The translations under genes were made by a program, and so were the position numbers. The notes under the pieces were generated by a model that saw only the letters and a program-made list of their open reading frames with translations, had not been told where the DNA came from and ran no database searches. A DNA stretch of 64,000 nt, from NCBI GenBank assembly GCA_030248195.1, contig JASAND010006202.1, positions 1-64,000 on the forward strand, read 5' to 3'. Positions 51,347 to 63,146 of the stretch are shown here, one piece after another. Position 1 is the stretch's first letter. Each line of letters begins with the position of its first letter. Source of the stretch: Trissonchulus latispiculum (taxonomy: Eukaryota; Nematoda; Enoplea; Enoplida; Ironidae).

Positions 51347-51909
51347 ATTAAGAAAACAAAACCCCGCACCTGACGATCTTAAATTTTTATCTGTAGCAAC
51401 CAGAATTCACATAATTGTGCAATTAATCATTATGATAATTTGTTCGGGTTAACCATATACTATATAACTCAAAATGTGGAGATGAAGCTGTAGTTTAGAA
51501 ATGTGAATAAAGCCAGTCATAAGTAAATTCGTGGTAAAAATTAATTAAGTACTAGCTAAACAGTCACGAGTTTGATTATTTTGTTTTCTATTCTATATGT
51601 TCAAGACCCTTGCGTAATAGTTTGTTGGACTGAAACCTTTTAAAGCCGGGTTGGCTATATGGGAATTTTCGAAATCTTAGTTTTCAGGGCAGAGGCCAGT
51701 TACCCCTGATAGTCTAAGACATTCTGGATTTGCTTCTTTTTTACTTCAACATTTCGACCCTATCTTGGGAGAATATTTACACTACTGCTGGAGAAATTGA
51801 CTTTTTTGAGTTTCTATAGCTTTCCGCAGACAATGAAAATTTCGATGATTTTGAGACCTGTTCGAGTGTTGCATGCAAACGAATGGAGCGCCGACTGTAG
51901 TTATGCCCA

Positions 51910-52280
51910 TAGGATAACGTGGGGGGGGGGGGGAATGGGGGGGTGCAGACCCCCACCCCAGACCGACAAAAAACGGGTAGACCCCCTCAGCGAAAAGGAA
52001 AAAAGGGCAGACCCTCTCCTCCAGAAAGCAAAAAAGGGCAGACCCCTCAGCAATTTTCACTGAAAATTGGTAATTTTTTAGCAAATTTTAGCGATTTTTT
52101 AAAAAATTTCTTAAAAATCGCTAAAAATTGTCATTTTTTCCGAGTTTTTGGTCAAAAACGTTAAAAATTCGCAAGTTTTGCAAATTTCGGGGCAGACCCC
52201 GATAAAAGTTCGGATTTTTTCAGGGGTAGACCCTTCGCCGAGGTCGGGGCAGACCCCCCCAGAATCGGACCCCGTGTTAA
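51910..52280. repeat. G/C-run repeat with CAGACCCC units
   Basis: Begins with a run of about 12 G, then GCAGACCCCCACCCCAGACC and about six GCAGACCCC/GTAGACCCC units every 30-60 bases with AAAAATCGCTAAAAATTG between. Members of the same style occur at 54.4-58.5 kb. Open frames on both strands are repeat artefacts. Confidence 0.5.
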
Positions 52281-52789
52281 TGTATGGTTATGCCGTTTCT
52301 CCAGGTTATAGGAGACGTCGTGCACATTAAAATAATGCATACTTTTTCGTTTCCGAATCAACTTTAGCACCTTGAAATCAGTTAGTTGACTTTCTTCAAT
52401 GCAGGAAGCAAAAATATTTTTGCTCGTCTTTGACCGCTCCTAACCTTTTTCCGGATGCAACAGGGACTATGAAATGAAGAAAAATCAATTGTCTATCGAT
52501 TGGTGGGAGTACTATCTTTCTGAGTGCTCGTAAGCGCTTTACCTACACGACGAGAGCTTTCGAATAAGATACATACTGGGCGATTTATGCAATTTTCCAT
52601 TTTCTCCCGTTTTGCCATTTACCGTATCGAGTAATTCTATGCCGCATCGGGGTGAACCCCTCAGGTGTCCGAGAACACTTCACCCCTATCCCAAACCACA
52701 CTTCACCCCCACCCCAACCCAACCACTTTTAGCCCATGGTAACCATTTTTGTCTGTTTGAACCCTGTCAAATTCGGTACATTGTGACGT

Positions 52790-53445
52790 TATGGTTCTAC
52801 TTAAAAATTTTGGGCCTTTTCCAAATTACCCCCACCCCAAAAATTCTTAAAACTTGACCAAATGAGCTAAAATTTGGTATAGGGATGTCTTCGACTCGCT
52901 GAGTTCAAATATCGCAAAATATTTCGATTTCGCGAAATTCGATTATTTTTCGATTCGCGAGGGGGGAAAAGGGTGGCCGAAAACTTTTTTCTCTTCGATT
53001 TTGATGAAAAGTTGCATATAGGGGTTTTCTGGATTGCTGAGCACGAATCTGAAATCAGTTTTTCGATTCAGGTTTTCGTTAGCTCAATATAAGCGAAAGT
53101 TGTAAGCTTAAGATGTAAGCTAAGCTTAAGATGTAAGCTTATCCTGAACTAACGGAAAGCTGAATCGAAAAACTGATTTCAGATTCGTTCTCAGCGCCAC
53201 AGAAAACCTTTATATGCAACTTTTCATCAAAATCGAAGACAAAAATGTTTCGGTTCCCCTTGGTCCCCACTCGCGCATCGAAAAAATCGAATTAAGCGGA
53301 AACGAAAAATTTTGCGATATTTGAACTCAGCGAAACATACCTTATATACCTAATTTTAACTCATTTCGTCACGTTTTCATATTTCAGGGGTGCTGGGGTA
53401 ATCTGGAAAAGACCCAAAACTTTTATCCACTCATCGATGATACCT
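52790..53445. mobile_element. Foldback element containing the TTAGCTCAG hairpin
   Basis: The left arm (52790-52925) contains TTTTGGGCCTTTTCCAAATT, ACCCCCACCCCAAAAATT, CAAATGAGCTAAAATTTGG and CGCTGAGTTCAAATATCGC. The right arm (53320-53445) contains the complements in reverse order. The inner hairpin at 53005-53235 is the third copy of the TTAGCTCAG foldback (TTCGATTCAGGTTTTCGTTAG and CTAACGGAAAGCTGAATCGA). Noncoding. Confidence 0.6.
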
Positions 53446-53449
53446 CGAA

Positions 53450-54400
53450 AAGAGCGTTTTAATTATACCCATCCTAGGCATTATTTACCTCGAAATACTA
53501 ACAGTAACAGCTAACGTTAGACTATATTATGTGTAAATGAAATGTGTGTGACTGCTTTGTACTGCAGGACACCGTAGAAATTGAACCGAATAGAAATTGA
53601 ACCGTAGAAATAGAAATGTACATGGAGAAAGATTGCGGAAAATGCTCTGACACTGATCTGATACTGATTTAGGGACGCAAAACACTACCAAAGTCTTTAA
53701 GTACTTGGTTTCTAGCCGTTATACTGAGCCTTTCAGATATGTATTAACATAAATAGGAACCAAAGTACCATTTCATTTCATTTGTTCCGACGGCTACTTA
53801 ACAGTACAAGCAAATTAAAGCATTGTGCTCTTCACTGATCTTTTTGATAGTGATATAGAAAGAAATCCTATTTACATTTAAAGTTTAAATTATATATAAT
53901 AGCATAAGTTATGGTATAAACAAACATAACCCTCAAGCAGGAAAAATTTCCTTTTCAGGAGATACTCGTTATTATTGCTTTTATTTGCTTGTTTTACTAA
54001 TTCAGACTAGAGTCATTCGTTGCAGGAATGACGCAAAAATCCACAGCTCAGATGAAAACCTTGAAAACATAATATATTATATTAAAGGTTATCAGACAGT
54101 GAAACAGAAATCCTGTAGATGATAACTTTAACGCGTGTAGTATTTGTATCGGAATGCCGTCCGCTCAGTTGAAATGGAAAGGTTCGAGACTAAAATTTCA
54201 GGTTTTACTGACGTAGTGGATGACATCCGGAATGGCAAAAATTTTTTAATTTCATCAAGTTATTGTTCCTGAGCAAATTCAATCAATATTTAACATATAT
54301 AGATGCATAATTTAAAATTAGTATTGTCGTTGAATTAGTTTTCATAAACTTTAAATTTCTTGATTAAGTGGTTGGCTTGCAGTGCAGAAGAAATTTTTAG
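53450..54400. other. Stretch without recognisable gene
   Basis: AT-rich, including a GAAATTGAACCG direct repeat at 53575-53610. No motif-bearing frame. Confidence 0.3.
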
Positions 54401-57400
54401 AGATGGGGATGGGGGTTTGAGGTGACGTGGGTGCATGCATGATGCATAAAGATGTGTTAGGCGTAGTTTCCCTGGAACGTTGGGTCAGGCCGGAGGGGGG
54501 GGGGGTTGGAAGATTGGTGGTCGACCCAAGAAATGTGATGGGGGTACCCCTCAACCCCCCCCCAGAATTCGGACCTCAGAAGTTTCAAAAAATGCCCAAA
54601 AGATTTTCGGTAATTAATTTAGCCCTTTTTTCTTCAAAATAAGGCCTATTTTAAACGTTTTAGGCGTTTCTGCACCGTTATAAAGCGATTTTAAGTCACT
54701 TACTTATATTTTTTATGACCATTTTTCTGCCGAATTTAGCTTAATTTAGCCGAATTTTTGGGTCCGAAAATCGCTGGTGGGCATAGGTGTAATTGGGGGG
54801 GGGGGGGGTGTGGGGGGGGGTAACCCCCACAGCCATTTTTACAAACCCCCCCCAAAAATGTTTGGGGGCCCCCGGCCCCCCCTCACCTGGGGGGGGGGGG
54901 GAGTCGCGCCGAAGGCGCGAAAAATTGGCCAAAAATAGGGTAAATTTAGGGTAAATTCTGCTAAATTTTTCCAAAAAGTCCAAAATTTTGACTTAAAGTG
55001 TTTATTATTGCGAGAAATACACGTTTTTAACGGTTTTATGGACTTTCTGGCTCAATATTGACCTTATTTTAGACTTAGAAGCATGTTGGCAATCAAGTTT
55101 TCGAGTTTAAAACCCCTGTCTAATGTCAAAATTACTTCATAGTTGAATGTTTTTGGCATTAGCAATGGCTGAAAATGCGATTTTTGACATAAAAATAGAA
55201 AAAATTTTTTGGGGGAGGTTTGGGGGGTCGTGGGGGGGGTTGGGGGGGTCTAAAAAGGGGGGCCCCCCCAAAATTCCGGGGGAGGGAGCCCCCCCAACCC
55301 AAATCCCCGTTACACCTATGCTGGTGGGGCATAGGCAAGGCATAGTTTCCTTTGGGGAGTATCCCCCCAAAATTTTTGACCAATTGAACCCCCCCGCCCA
55401 GAATTTTTGACATACCCCCCCCCCCCAATTTTCGGCTACCCTTCCCGAACCCCCCCAGCGATTTTTGGACCCAAAAAGCTAGCTAGATTTGGCCAAAAAA
55501 TGGTCATTTTTTGAAAAAATTTTCTAAAATTTTGACTTAAAATTGCTTTAAAACGGTGCAAAAACGCCTAAAACTTGAAAAAGAGGCCTTATTTTGAAGA
55601 AAAAAGGGCTAAATTACAGAACATTTTGCATTTTTGGTCATTTTTCGAAATTTCTGAGGTCCGAAGTCCGAATACTGGGGGGGGGGTTGGGGGTACCCCC
55701 CTCACCTCCCCAACCTTCCAAACTTTACCCCCCCCCCCACAGACCCAAGGTTCCAGGGAAACTATGGGCATAGGTGTGGGGGAGTGTTAGGGGGTGGGGG
55801 TGGGGGGACCCCCCCACATAGGTGTAATTGGGGGGGTAACCCCCCCCAGCCATTTTTCCAACCCCCCCCCCCCCTAAATTTTTGGGGGCCCCCGGCCCCC
55901 CCCCCCCCCCTGGGGGGGGGGGGGTAGTCGCGCCACAGGCGCGAAAATTGGCCAAAATTTGGGCATTTTTAGGGTAAATTTTGCAAAATTTTTCAAAAAA
56001 GTCCAAATTTTTGGCTTAACGTGTTTAGTATCGCGAGAAATACACGTTTATAACGGTTTTATGGACTTCTAAACTCAATATTGATCTTATTCTGGACTCA
56101 GAAACATGTTGGCAATCAAGTTTTCGAGTTTAAAAACACCGTCTAATGTCAAAATTACTTAATGCTTTCATGTTTTTCGGCATTAGCAATGGCTGAAAAT
56201 GCGATTTTTGGCATAAAAATTGAAAAATTTTTTGGGGGAGGTTTGGGGGGTCGTGGGGGGGTTTGGAGGGGGTCTAAAAAGGGGGCCCCCCAAAATTTCG
56301 GGGGAGGGGGCCCCCATCCCAAATCCCCGTTACACCTATGCCCCCCCAACAAAATGACAAATTTTGGCGCCCCCCCCCGCTTTTCAGCTTTTTGCTACCC
56401 CCCCCCCCCCCAGATATTTGGCCAAAAGTTGCCAAAAATGTCGTAAAATCGAAAATTTAGGGGGTCCCCCCACCCTCCGTCGGAACCCCCCTCAGATTTT
56501 TTGCCCAGCCACACCACATCTATGGGGACCCCTCCCCCCAAATGGAGCGGTCGCCAACCCCCCCCCCCCCCCCCCCCCCCCAACCCCCCCCCTACCCCCC
56601 AAATCGATTTTTTCAGACCCCTCCCCCTAAAAATTTTCAAGCCCCTACCTAAAATTTTGAAAATTTTTAGCTAAAAATTCGAAATTTGTTCAAGAAATTC
56701 CAAGATTTAGCGAAAAATTGCTAGAATTCGTTTAATTAAGCTAAAAATCGTTAAAAATAATGGAGGAAATTTTTCAATTTTTAACGAAAAACCGACTTTT
56801 TTCGAAATTTTTCGCCGACCCCCCCCCCTAGAAAAATTTTCTTACCCCACGCCCCAAACCGCCTTTTCGCGCCCCCCCTCCTTTTTCGCCAAACCCCCCC
56901 TCCCTACTTTTTTCTGAAACCCCACCCACACTTTTTTCGCCAGCCACACTGGGGGGGGGGGGGGTTCGGGCATAGATTCCCTGGGCTGCCTGGAACATTG
57001 GGTCTTTGTCTTGTGGGGAAGGGGGGGAAATCTTGGAAGGTTGGTTGTCGACCCAAGAAATGTGATGGTGGGTGCCCCCCCAACCCCGTCCAGAATTCGG
57101 ACCATTTTTCGGCCAAACTTTTTAGGGGGCCGGGGCATAGGTGTACCAGGCTATAGTTTACCGCCTGTGAGGCTGTGAGACCCTCCCCACGGAGAGGCCA
57201 GACCCCCTCCCCCAAGTAAAAAATGCAAAATTTTTGAAATTTTTTGGAAATGCTAAAATTTTTGGAAAAATTCGAAAATCTGGCTATAAATCAGCTATAA
57301 GCTGCTAAAGATGGTTTTTCATAGCAATTAAATGGTCATATACACAATTATAAACCCCACAATCTGGGTTAATTTAGGCATATTTTAGCACAAATATATC

Positions 57401-58510
57401 AATTTTTAAGCCCTATTTTTGCATAACAAAACTATTGACAGAAGCTTTTGAGTACGTTTAATGTATATACTGTATATACATCGAAAAAGGAGCATTTTTA
57501 GCTAAAAACTTGTGTTCGACCTTCTACTCCCCCCCAACCCAAACAGGTGGTACACCTATGGGTGGGGGCGTAGGTTTAACGGGGATTTCGGTTGGGGGGG
57601 TCTTCTCTCTCCCTCGGAATTTTGGGGGCCCTTTTTAGACCCCCCAAACTCCCAAAAAATTTTCCATTTTTATGCCAAAAATCGCATTTTCATCCATTGC
57701 TAATGCAGTCGGGGGAGGGCCGGGGGCTCCCAAAAATTTCTGGGGGGGGGGTTGGAAAAATGGCTGGGGGAATTACCCCCCCCCATTACATCTATGGTCG
57801 GTCGGGGAGGGGGTAGCCGACAGTTGGGTGGGGGAGGGTAGAGTATGTCAAAAATTTTGCGATTGGGTAAAATTGGTCACAAATTTTGGGGGAATAATAC
57901 CCCCCCTCCCCTCCGAAGAAAACTAAGGTGTTAGGGGGCCTTCCACCAAAACAACAAAATTTCGATTTTCAGATTTTGATCCCCCCCCCCAGATTTTTGG
58001 CCGAAAAGTGGCCGAACATGCTAAAAATGGCCCCTCTGGAGACCCCCCCAGGACCCCCATCCCTCCCTCAAAAGATTTTTCAATTTTTATGCCAAAAATC
58101 GCATTCACCCCTCCCCCTAAAATTTTTCAAATCCCTATCTAAATTGTTTGAAAATTTTTAGCCAAAAGTTCTAAATTTTTCAAAAAATTACCAAAAAATA
58201 ACGAGAAATTGCAAAAATTTGTTTACTTACCTGAAAAGTCGCTAAAAATATATAGGCGAAAATTGAGGAAATGTTTCAGTTTTTTAACGAAAAACCCATT
58301 TTTTGGTTTCCCCCTCTCGAAAATATTTCTTACCCCTCCCACAAACCGGATTTTTCAGACCCCCTCACCCTTTTTTCAATCCCCTACCCCACTTTTGTCG
58401 CCAGCCACACCCACACCTATGAATGGGAAAGCCCAAAAAGTGGGGGTGGGCCCGATTAGATTAGGGGGAGCCCAAAAAGTGGGGGGCCCATCTAAAGTAA
58501 ACCCAGGTAT
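54400..58510. repeat. Cluster of G/C-homopolymer elements
   Basis: At least four related blocks are joined. Recurring words are GGGCATAGGTGTAATTGGGG (54780, 55820), CCCCCAGCCATTTTT, CGCGCCGAAGGCGCGAAAA-type hairpins, GGCATTAGCAATGGCTGAAAA with AATGCGATTTTTGGCATAAA (55155, 56180 and inverted at 57665 and 58090), and ACCCAAGGTTCCAGGGAAAC with its complement. Blocks occur in both orientations. Single-base runs of up to about 30 C (56555-56590) are present. Many frames of up to 100 codons (Pro/Gly-rich) come from these runs and are not genes. The right edge TCTAAAGTAAACCCAGGT matches the end of the element at 14490-14876. Confidence 0.6.
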
Positions 58511-58566
58511 ATATCTGGTATGATTAGCCTGGTGGGCGGTTTTACTGGTTTTTAGGCCGACTGAGG

Positions 58567-58710
58567 ATGGATCCTCCTCGAAAAAAGAGAAGAACAGAGA
58601 AATCGGTTTCGTCTTCTGCAAAAAATCGGGTTTGTGATGAAAAGAGGAATTGCTTACGTGAATTGGAGGATCAATATCTGGAGTTGCTTATTGAATTATT
58701 TTTTCTTGAG
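58567..58710 (+). CDS. Exon 1 of a multi-exon gene (start codon)
   Basis: ATG at 58567 opens MDPPRKKRRTEKSVSSSAKN, with the basic cluster PRKKRRTEK resembling a nuclear localisation signal, followed by a helix ELEDQYLELLIELFFLE. It ends at a consensus GAG|GTATGT donor in phase 0. The following four exons are all phase-compatible. The pattern 'ELEDQYLELLIELFFLE' joined to 'NNGNLCDYWRWRE' resembles, from memory, the segment before the HSA domain of the EP400/Domino chromatin remodellers; this is a hypothesis only. Upstream is the end of a repeat cluster, so the promoter is not evident. Confidence 0.7.
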
Positions 58711-59037
58711 GTATGTATTTATTCAAATTTTGTTTCTAGGCATATTTAACGGCTAGTGTTAGAAATTTGAAGTATATACATACATGTTTCCAGTTACCAC
58801 TTACCACAGTCAAATTAACATTGACAAGTTAAAAATAATTTACTCTCTTTGTTGTTCAAACAAAAGCTGTGAGGATTGCAAAATTTAATATTAAATATTA
58901 TATCCGTCACACACAGGTCGCGTGTAGATTTCAAATTGCTCTTCAACAGAACGTTGCAAGTAGCATAATTTATGATTTTATTGTTTTTATTGTTTCTTAT
59001 ATATACCACCAGAATTGAAATTTGGTTTTTGTTTCAG

Positions 59038-59248
59038 AACAATGGAAATCTGTGCGATTATTGGCGCTGGCGTGAAGACGTGAATCCTCGCCTGGTCGCC
59101 TATCTCCGGGACAACCGCTTGAATGCAGCCGCTGGTGACAGCTTTGATGCGGAAACTGTCTGTCGACGTCACTATGAACGGCTGCAACGCAGACGTCAAC
59201 AGCAGCAGCAGACTGCTGCTGATGCTCAGGGCGCTTCTACGTCCACCG
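59038..59248 (+). CDS. Exon 2 of the same gene
   Basis: Begins after GTTTTTGTTTCAG in phase 0 and encodes NNGNLCDYWRWREDVNPRLV, then AYLRDNRLNAAAGDSFDAET, VCRRHYERLQRRRQQQQQT and an Ala/Ser/Thr tail. It ends ACCG|GTACGT in phase 1. The charged helix with a polyglutamine stretch (RRRQQQQQ) is typical of nuclear proteins. A short intron (327 bases) precedes it and a 2.86-kb intron full of repeats follows. Confidence 0.75.
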
Positions 59249-59264
59249 GTACGTTGTGTATATA

Positions 59265-59320
59265 TTATATATATATCATAGGGGTCGCGGCAGCGACCCC
59301 TATAATATGTGTGAAAAGTG
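59265..59320. repeat. Palindrome ATAGGGGTCGC-GGCAGCGACCCCTAT
   Basis: ATAGGGGTCGCGGCAGCGAC followed by CCCTAT forms a perfect 11-base stem hairpin just inside intron 2, bordered by TATATA. Confidence 0.6.
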
Positions 59321-59837
59321 GCTGGAGACAGTGTAAAATAAGCTGCGCAAAATCCTGCGCAGATTTTAGTATGTCTGTGAAGTTTCAACCCCGTATCACT
59401 TACCGTTGAAAAGTTGCGCCCCGGACCGGTTATGGCGGCGATGTTTTTTTCCGGTTTCTCCTATTTGATAGTTGTATTGTACATAATGTTCGCCGCTTTC
59501 ACGTGATCTGGAGCGGTGGGCCAACCTAAAGGGCTATGGGGTCTAGTAGTACGCCGCAAAGTCGGCTCATAGCGAAAAGTGACCATTTTTGTGGTCGTCG
59601 CTCAGGTCGAACGTTACGGGCTAGAGCTGATTTCTTTTTATATTCAGAAATTACATATATTGAACTAACTAACGGTCCAGGTTGCGTTTCTCTATCACCT
59701 CCCTAGCGACCACAGTGGCCCGTCAAAAATGGCGAAAATTCGAAAAATGAAAAATCGAAATTTCTCGCTATCTATTCAACTTTGAAAGCTCAAATCTTCC
59801 ATACAATGGTTTTCTGGCACGGAGAATCGATTCCCGC

Positions 59838-60240
59838 AGTCCGTTTTACCGTCAGACCCACCCATCTTGCTGAGCTGGTTCCACTTTGCCGTCGGGAGGG
59901 TCAAGTCGGAAAACGCTTCCTGGAGGTCCATAGTAGGTTGTACCTGGCCTCTCAAAACTTTGTCTATAGGGGTTTTCTGGTGCGCCCAGCTCATTCCCGG
60001 TATCCGTTTTGCCGTCCTACGTGCCTATATTGCTGGGCTGGTTCTAGTTTGACGTCGGGAGGGTCAAGTCGGAACGGAAACCGCTTCCTGGAGGTCCATA
60101 GTAGGATTTACCTGGCCTCTCAAAACTTTGTCTATAGGGGTTTCTGGTGCGCCCAGCTCATTCCCGGTATTCGTTTTGCCGTCCGACGTACCTATCTTGC
60201 TGGGCTGGTTCCATTTTTTCGTTTTGAAGGGTCAGTCGGG
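59838..60240. repeat. About 162-bp tandem repeat in intron 2
   Basis: Two and a half units starting CAGTCCGTTTTACCGTC, GTATCCGTTTTGCCGTCC and GTATTCGTTTTGCCGTCC. Each contains CTTCCTGGAGGTCCATAGTA and TCAAAACTTTGTCTATAGGG, spaced about 161-166 bases. The frame across all units is a repeat artefact. Confidence 0.75.
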
Positions 60241-60274
60241 CGGGGGGGGGGGTCAAGTGGTCGAAAATAAATTT

Positions 60275-60780
60275 TGTCAAAAGTGGTCAAATTTGGTATC
60301 AAATGAAAGCCCTAAGTGAGCTGAGCAACTTTTGTCATAGAACTGCATACCCAAAGTGGCTGTAGAGTGCTGTGGTGGGGCGGGGTGGGACTTAGGCGAT
60401 TTTGGGTCAGAAATAAAAATTTTCAAAAGTGGTCAAATTTGGTTTCAAATGAAAGCCCTAAGTGAGCTGAGCAACTTTTGTCATAGAACTGCGTACCCAA
60501 AGTGTCTGTAGAGTGCTGTGGTGGGGCGGGGTGGGGACTTAGGCGATTTTGGGTCAAAAATAAAATTTTTCAAAAGTGGTCAAATTTGGTTTCAAATGAA
60601 AGCCCTAAGTGAGCCGAGCAACTTTTGTCAAGAACTGCGTACCCAAAGTGGCTGTAGAGTGCTGTGGTGGGGTGGGGTGGGGACTTAGGCGATTTTGGGT
60701 CAAAAATAAAATTTTTCTAAAGTGGTCAAATTTGGTGTCAAATGAAAGCCCGAAGTGAGCTGACCAACTTTTGACATGGA
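60275..60780. repeat. 147-bp tandem repeat in intron 2
   Basis: Unit starts (AAAAGTGGTCAAATTTGGT) at 60279, 60425, 60572 and about 60718, giving 146-147 bases per unit and about 3.4 units. Each carries AATGAAAGCCCTAAGTGAGC, GTACCCAAAGTG and GTGCTGTGGTGGGGCGGGG. Divergence between units is a few percent. Confidence 0.85.
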
Positions 60781-61240
60781 ACCATCCACCAATAGTTGCT
60801 GTGCCAAATAACGTCACGTGCCTATGGAACTTTTGTCTTTATATACTTCTTCTTCTGTGGCGGCCGGCGGACGAATCCATATGGGGAGTCTTCAGCTCCA
60901 AGCCCAGCACACGTCTAGCAATGGGGTCAAAAGGGGAAGCCCGGAATAGGGCCAAGTTAGGGACAGCCGGAATGAATGGCATATTGGACCCACAAGCTCG
61001 GTAGCATAATTTAAGGGCCTGGGGGCTTCCAACTCCAACATGGCTGAGGGAAGGATCAGCCATGCCCCGCAGAATTGGAAACCATTTAGCGCCGTTGACC
61101 AGACGGATGCCAGGGGACACCTGTGGGGATCTCCATTTGATGGGGTCCGTGTCCATCGGATTTCCCACGGAGGCGGTACCATTGCCCCCCTTTATATACT
61201 ATCTTTATATACTTCTTCAACCGGAATTTAAAGGATATAT
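60780..61240. other. Unassigned block with open frames on both strands
   Basis: 109 codons on the - strand (60839-61168: NGAKWFPILRGMADPSLSHV, RASPFDPIARRVLGLELKTP) and 77 on the + strand are open. The block is bordered by the direct repeat TTTATATACTTCTTC (60838 and 61203). GC content is higher than around it. It may be an inserted fragment or a processed remnant; I do not recognise it. Confidence 0.3.
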
Positions 61241-61324
61241 ATATATTTAGACACAGCCAACACACACATATTATCCTCTTTTGTGCGGAGCATTGTTGTT
61301 ACTTGTATATATATATATATATTA

Positions 61325-61866
61325 TACGTATACAGGCCCGCACCCAGGATTTTGAAAAGGGGGGGGGTCCAAGCAAGGCCGCACCCAGGGGGGGGTTCAA
61401 GGGGTCTAGACCCCCCCTTTTGGGATGACAAAATGGAAAATTTTTGCTATTTTTATGGCAAAAATAGCAAGTTTTAAAAAATTTTACTTTTTGCAAGAAA
61501 TAAACGTCCAATGTACTGTTTTTTGGGCAAAAATGCAAAAATTCTTCAACTTCTGGGGGGCTCCGCCCCCAGACCCCCCCTTGCGTTTTACCTTGGACCC
61601 CCCCTTTCAAAATCCTGGGTGCGGGCCTGGGTCCCAGGGAAAATGCAACGGGGGGTCTGGGGGGCGGAGCCCCCTCTCTGAAAAAATTTTTGCATTTTTG
61701 CCCAAAAACAGTACATTGGACGTTAATTTCTAAATTAACGCGCCGAAGGCGCGAAAATTTTTTAAAAATAGCTGTTTTTGCCATAAAAATAGCAAAAATT
61801 TCCCATTTAGTCATCCCAAAAGGGGGGGTCTAGACCCCTTGAACCCCCCCTGGGTGCGGCCTTGTA
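61325..61866. mobile_element. 540-bp inverted-repeat element in intron 2
   Basis: Both ends read inwards CCGCACCCAGGGGGGGTTCAA-like, GGGGTCTAGACCCCCC, TTTTGGGATGAC and TGGCAAAAATAGC. A second inner inverted pair is CCGCACCCAGGATTTTGAAA. Flanks are TACGTATA on both sides. Contains AATTAACGCGCCGAAGGCGCG near the right arm. Confidence 0.7.
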
Positions 61867-62108
61867 CGTATATATATAATATATGAGTATTGGGTATATT
61901 CGTATATATAGTTGGTTACAATAGAAAAGACGGAAAAACGGGTGTATAGTATGCAAAGAGGATATATAAATAGATTTTGGTGCATTTACAAGCGATTTAT
62001 GCGAATAGTATGTATGTATGTATAATAACCTCATTATGTTCATAACATTATAGTCAAACGGTAGTTATACATTATGTTACTACATATGCTGCTATTATTT
62101 TGTTTTAG

Positions 62109-62192
62109 CCGTTAAAACTGAGGTCATGGATGTGGATAGTGCTGAGATGGCAGGAACCGCAGATGGCAGGCCATCGGAACCCGTTGTATTTG
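62109..62192 (+). CDS. Exon 3 of the same gene
   Basis: Begins after TTTTGTTTTAG in phase 1 (completing an alanine codon) and encodes VKTEVMDVDSAEMAGTADG and RPSEPVVF, ending TTTG|GTAGGA in phase 1. VKTE looks like a sumoylation consensus (psi-K-x-E), which is motif-level evidence only. Acidic and disordered. Confidence 0.65.
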
Positions 62193-62199
62193 GTAGGAT

Positions 62200-62460
62200 A
62201 GCCCTAGGCCTAAACCTAAGCGGCGTATCCAGGATTTTGAAAGGAGGGATTTTAGAATTTTTAACAAAGGAGGCGGGTGGGGGGGTAAGCTTTGTACAAG
62301 AGGAATTTTTCAAAATTTTCATTTTCGCTGAGTATTATAGGCTAATTTTGCCGGAGCCACTTTGCACTGAAATGTTGACAACATTCCTTTTCACCTTTTG
62401 ACTAATTCAAAAGGGAGAATTTTAACCACCAAAATTTCTCTCTTCTGGATACGCCTACAT
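62200..62460. repeat. Remnant of a GGGGTAAGCTT-type repeat in intron 3
   Basis: AGCGGCGTATCCAGGATTTTGAAAGG and the later GATACGCCTACATACG form weak inverted ends (about 62220-62460) around a short G run. The words CAGGATTTTGAAA are shared with the 61.3-kb element. Confidence 0.35.
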
Positions 62461-62584
62461 ACGTATGCTAAGTAAGTAAATTGTGCATGCTTAACGTAGG
62501 TTGGTATTTGCATTGCCTTTTTGTTTGTTTTTATTTTCTGATTGTTGTTTTGGTAGATCTGAATTTGGCTTTTTTCTTTTTTAG

Positions 62585-62658
62585 AATTGGCCCCACCTGA
62601 CTCGGAGCCGGCCTCTGTCAGTACCGTTGATGATGGAAAACTGATGCCATGTTCCCCG
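62585..62658 (+). CDS. Exon 4 of the same gene
   Basis: Begins after CTTTTTTAG in phase 1 (completing a glutamate codon) and encodes LAPPDSEPASVSTVDDGKLM and PCSP, ending CCCCG|GTAATT in phase 0. Short, disordered, acidic. Confidence 0.65.
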
Positions 62659-63146
62659 GTAATTAATTAAATTAATTTAATTAATATCGGGTCGGAGTGG
62701 AAGCTTAACTACCACTGTTAAGTTCTCTGGTGTTTAGGCTAGTGTGGAATCAAGGTTCTGGGGGGGGTTATTTTCGTGTGGTTTTTTCGGCCCCACGACC
62801 CTCACTTTTTTGTGCCTCGTTTGTCGCTGCTTTCACTAGATCAAATTTTAAACCTGTCAGTCAACTCGTTGCTCATTGAAAAATCAATGCAAAACTCTTA
62901 TTGAAAATAGATGGTCAATTTCAAATCAAAATAACCTGATTTTATTGTAAGCCCCTGATGAGTCCCACAATCAGGTCAGTCGGGCATAACAAGACGATCC
63001 GCAGTGGAGCACAGCGTCTTTCGACGCTCCAAGCCCCTAGCGCAGATGGGTGGGATCCAGAAGCAAACACGGGCATTGTCTTCTTAGTGAATGACGACAT
63101 TTTTGTCTGACAGTATACAGTTGTTGATGTTTGGACTTTGTTTCAG

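Noticed and set aside
54400..58510. Many 60-100 codon Pro- or Gly-rich frames on both strands
   Set aside because: All are created by G/C runs in repeated elements and are not conserved between the blocks.
59782..60270. 162-codon + strand frame
   Set aside because: It spans a 162-bp tandem repeat (a multiple of three), which keeps any frame open by repetition.
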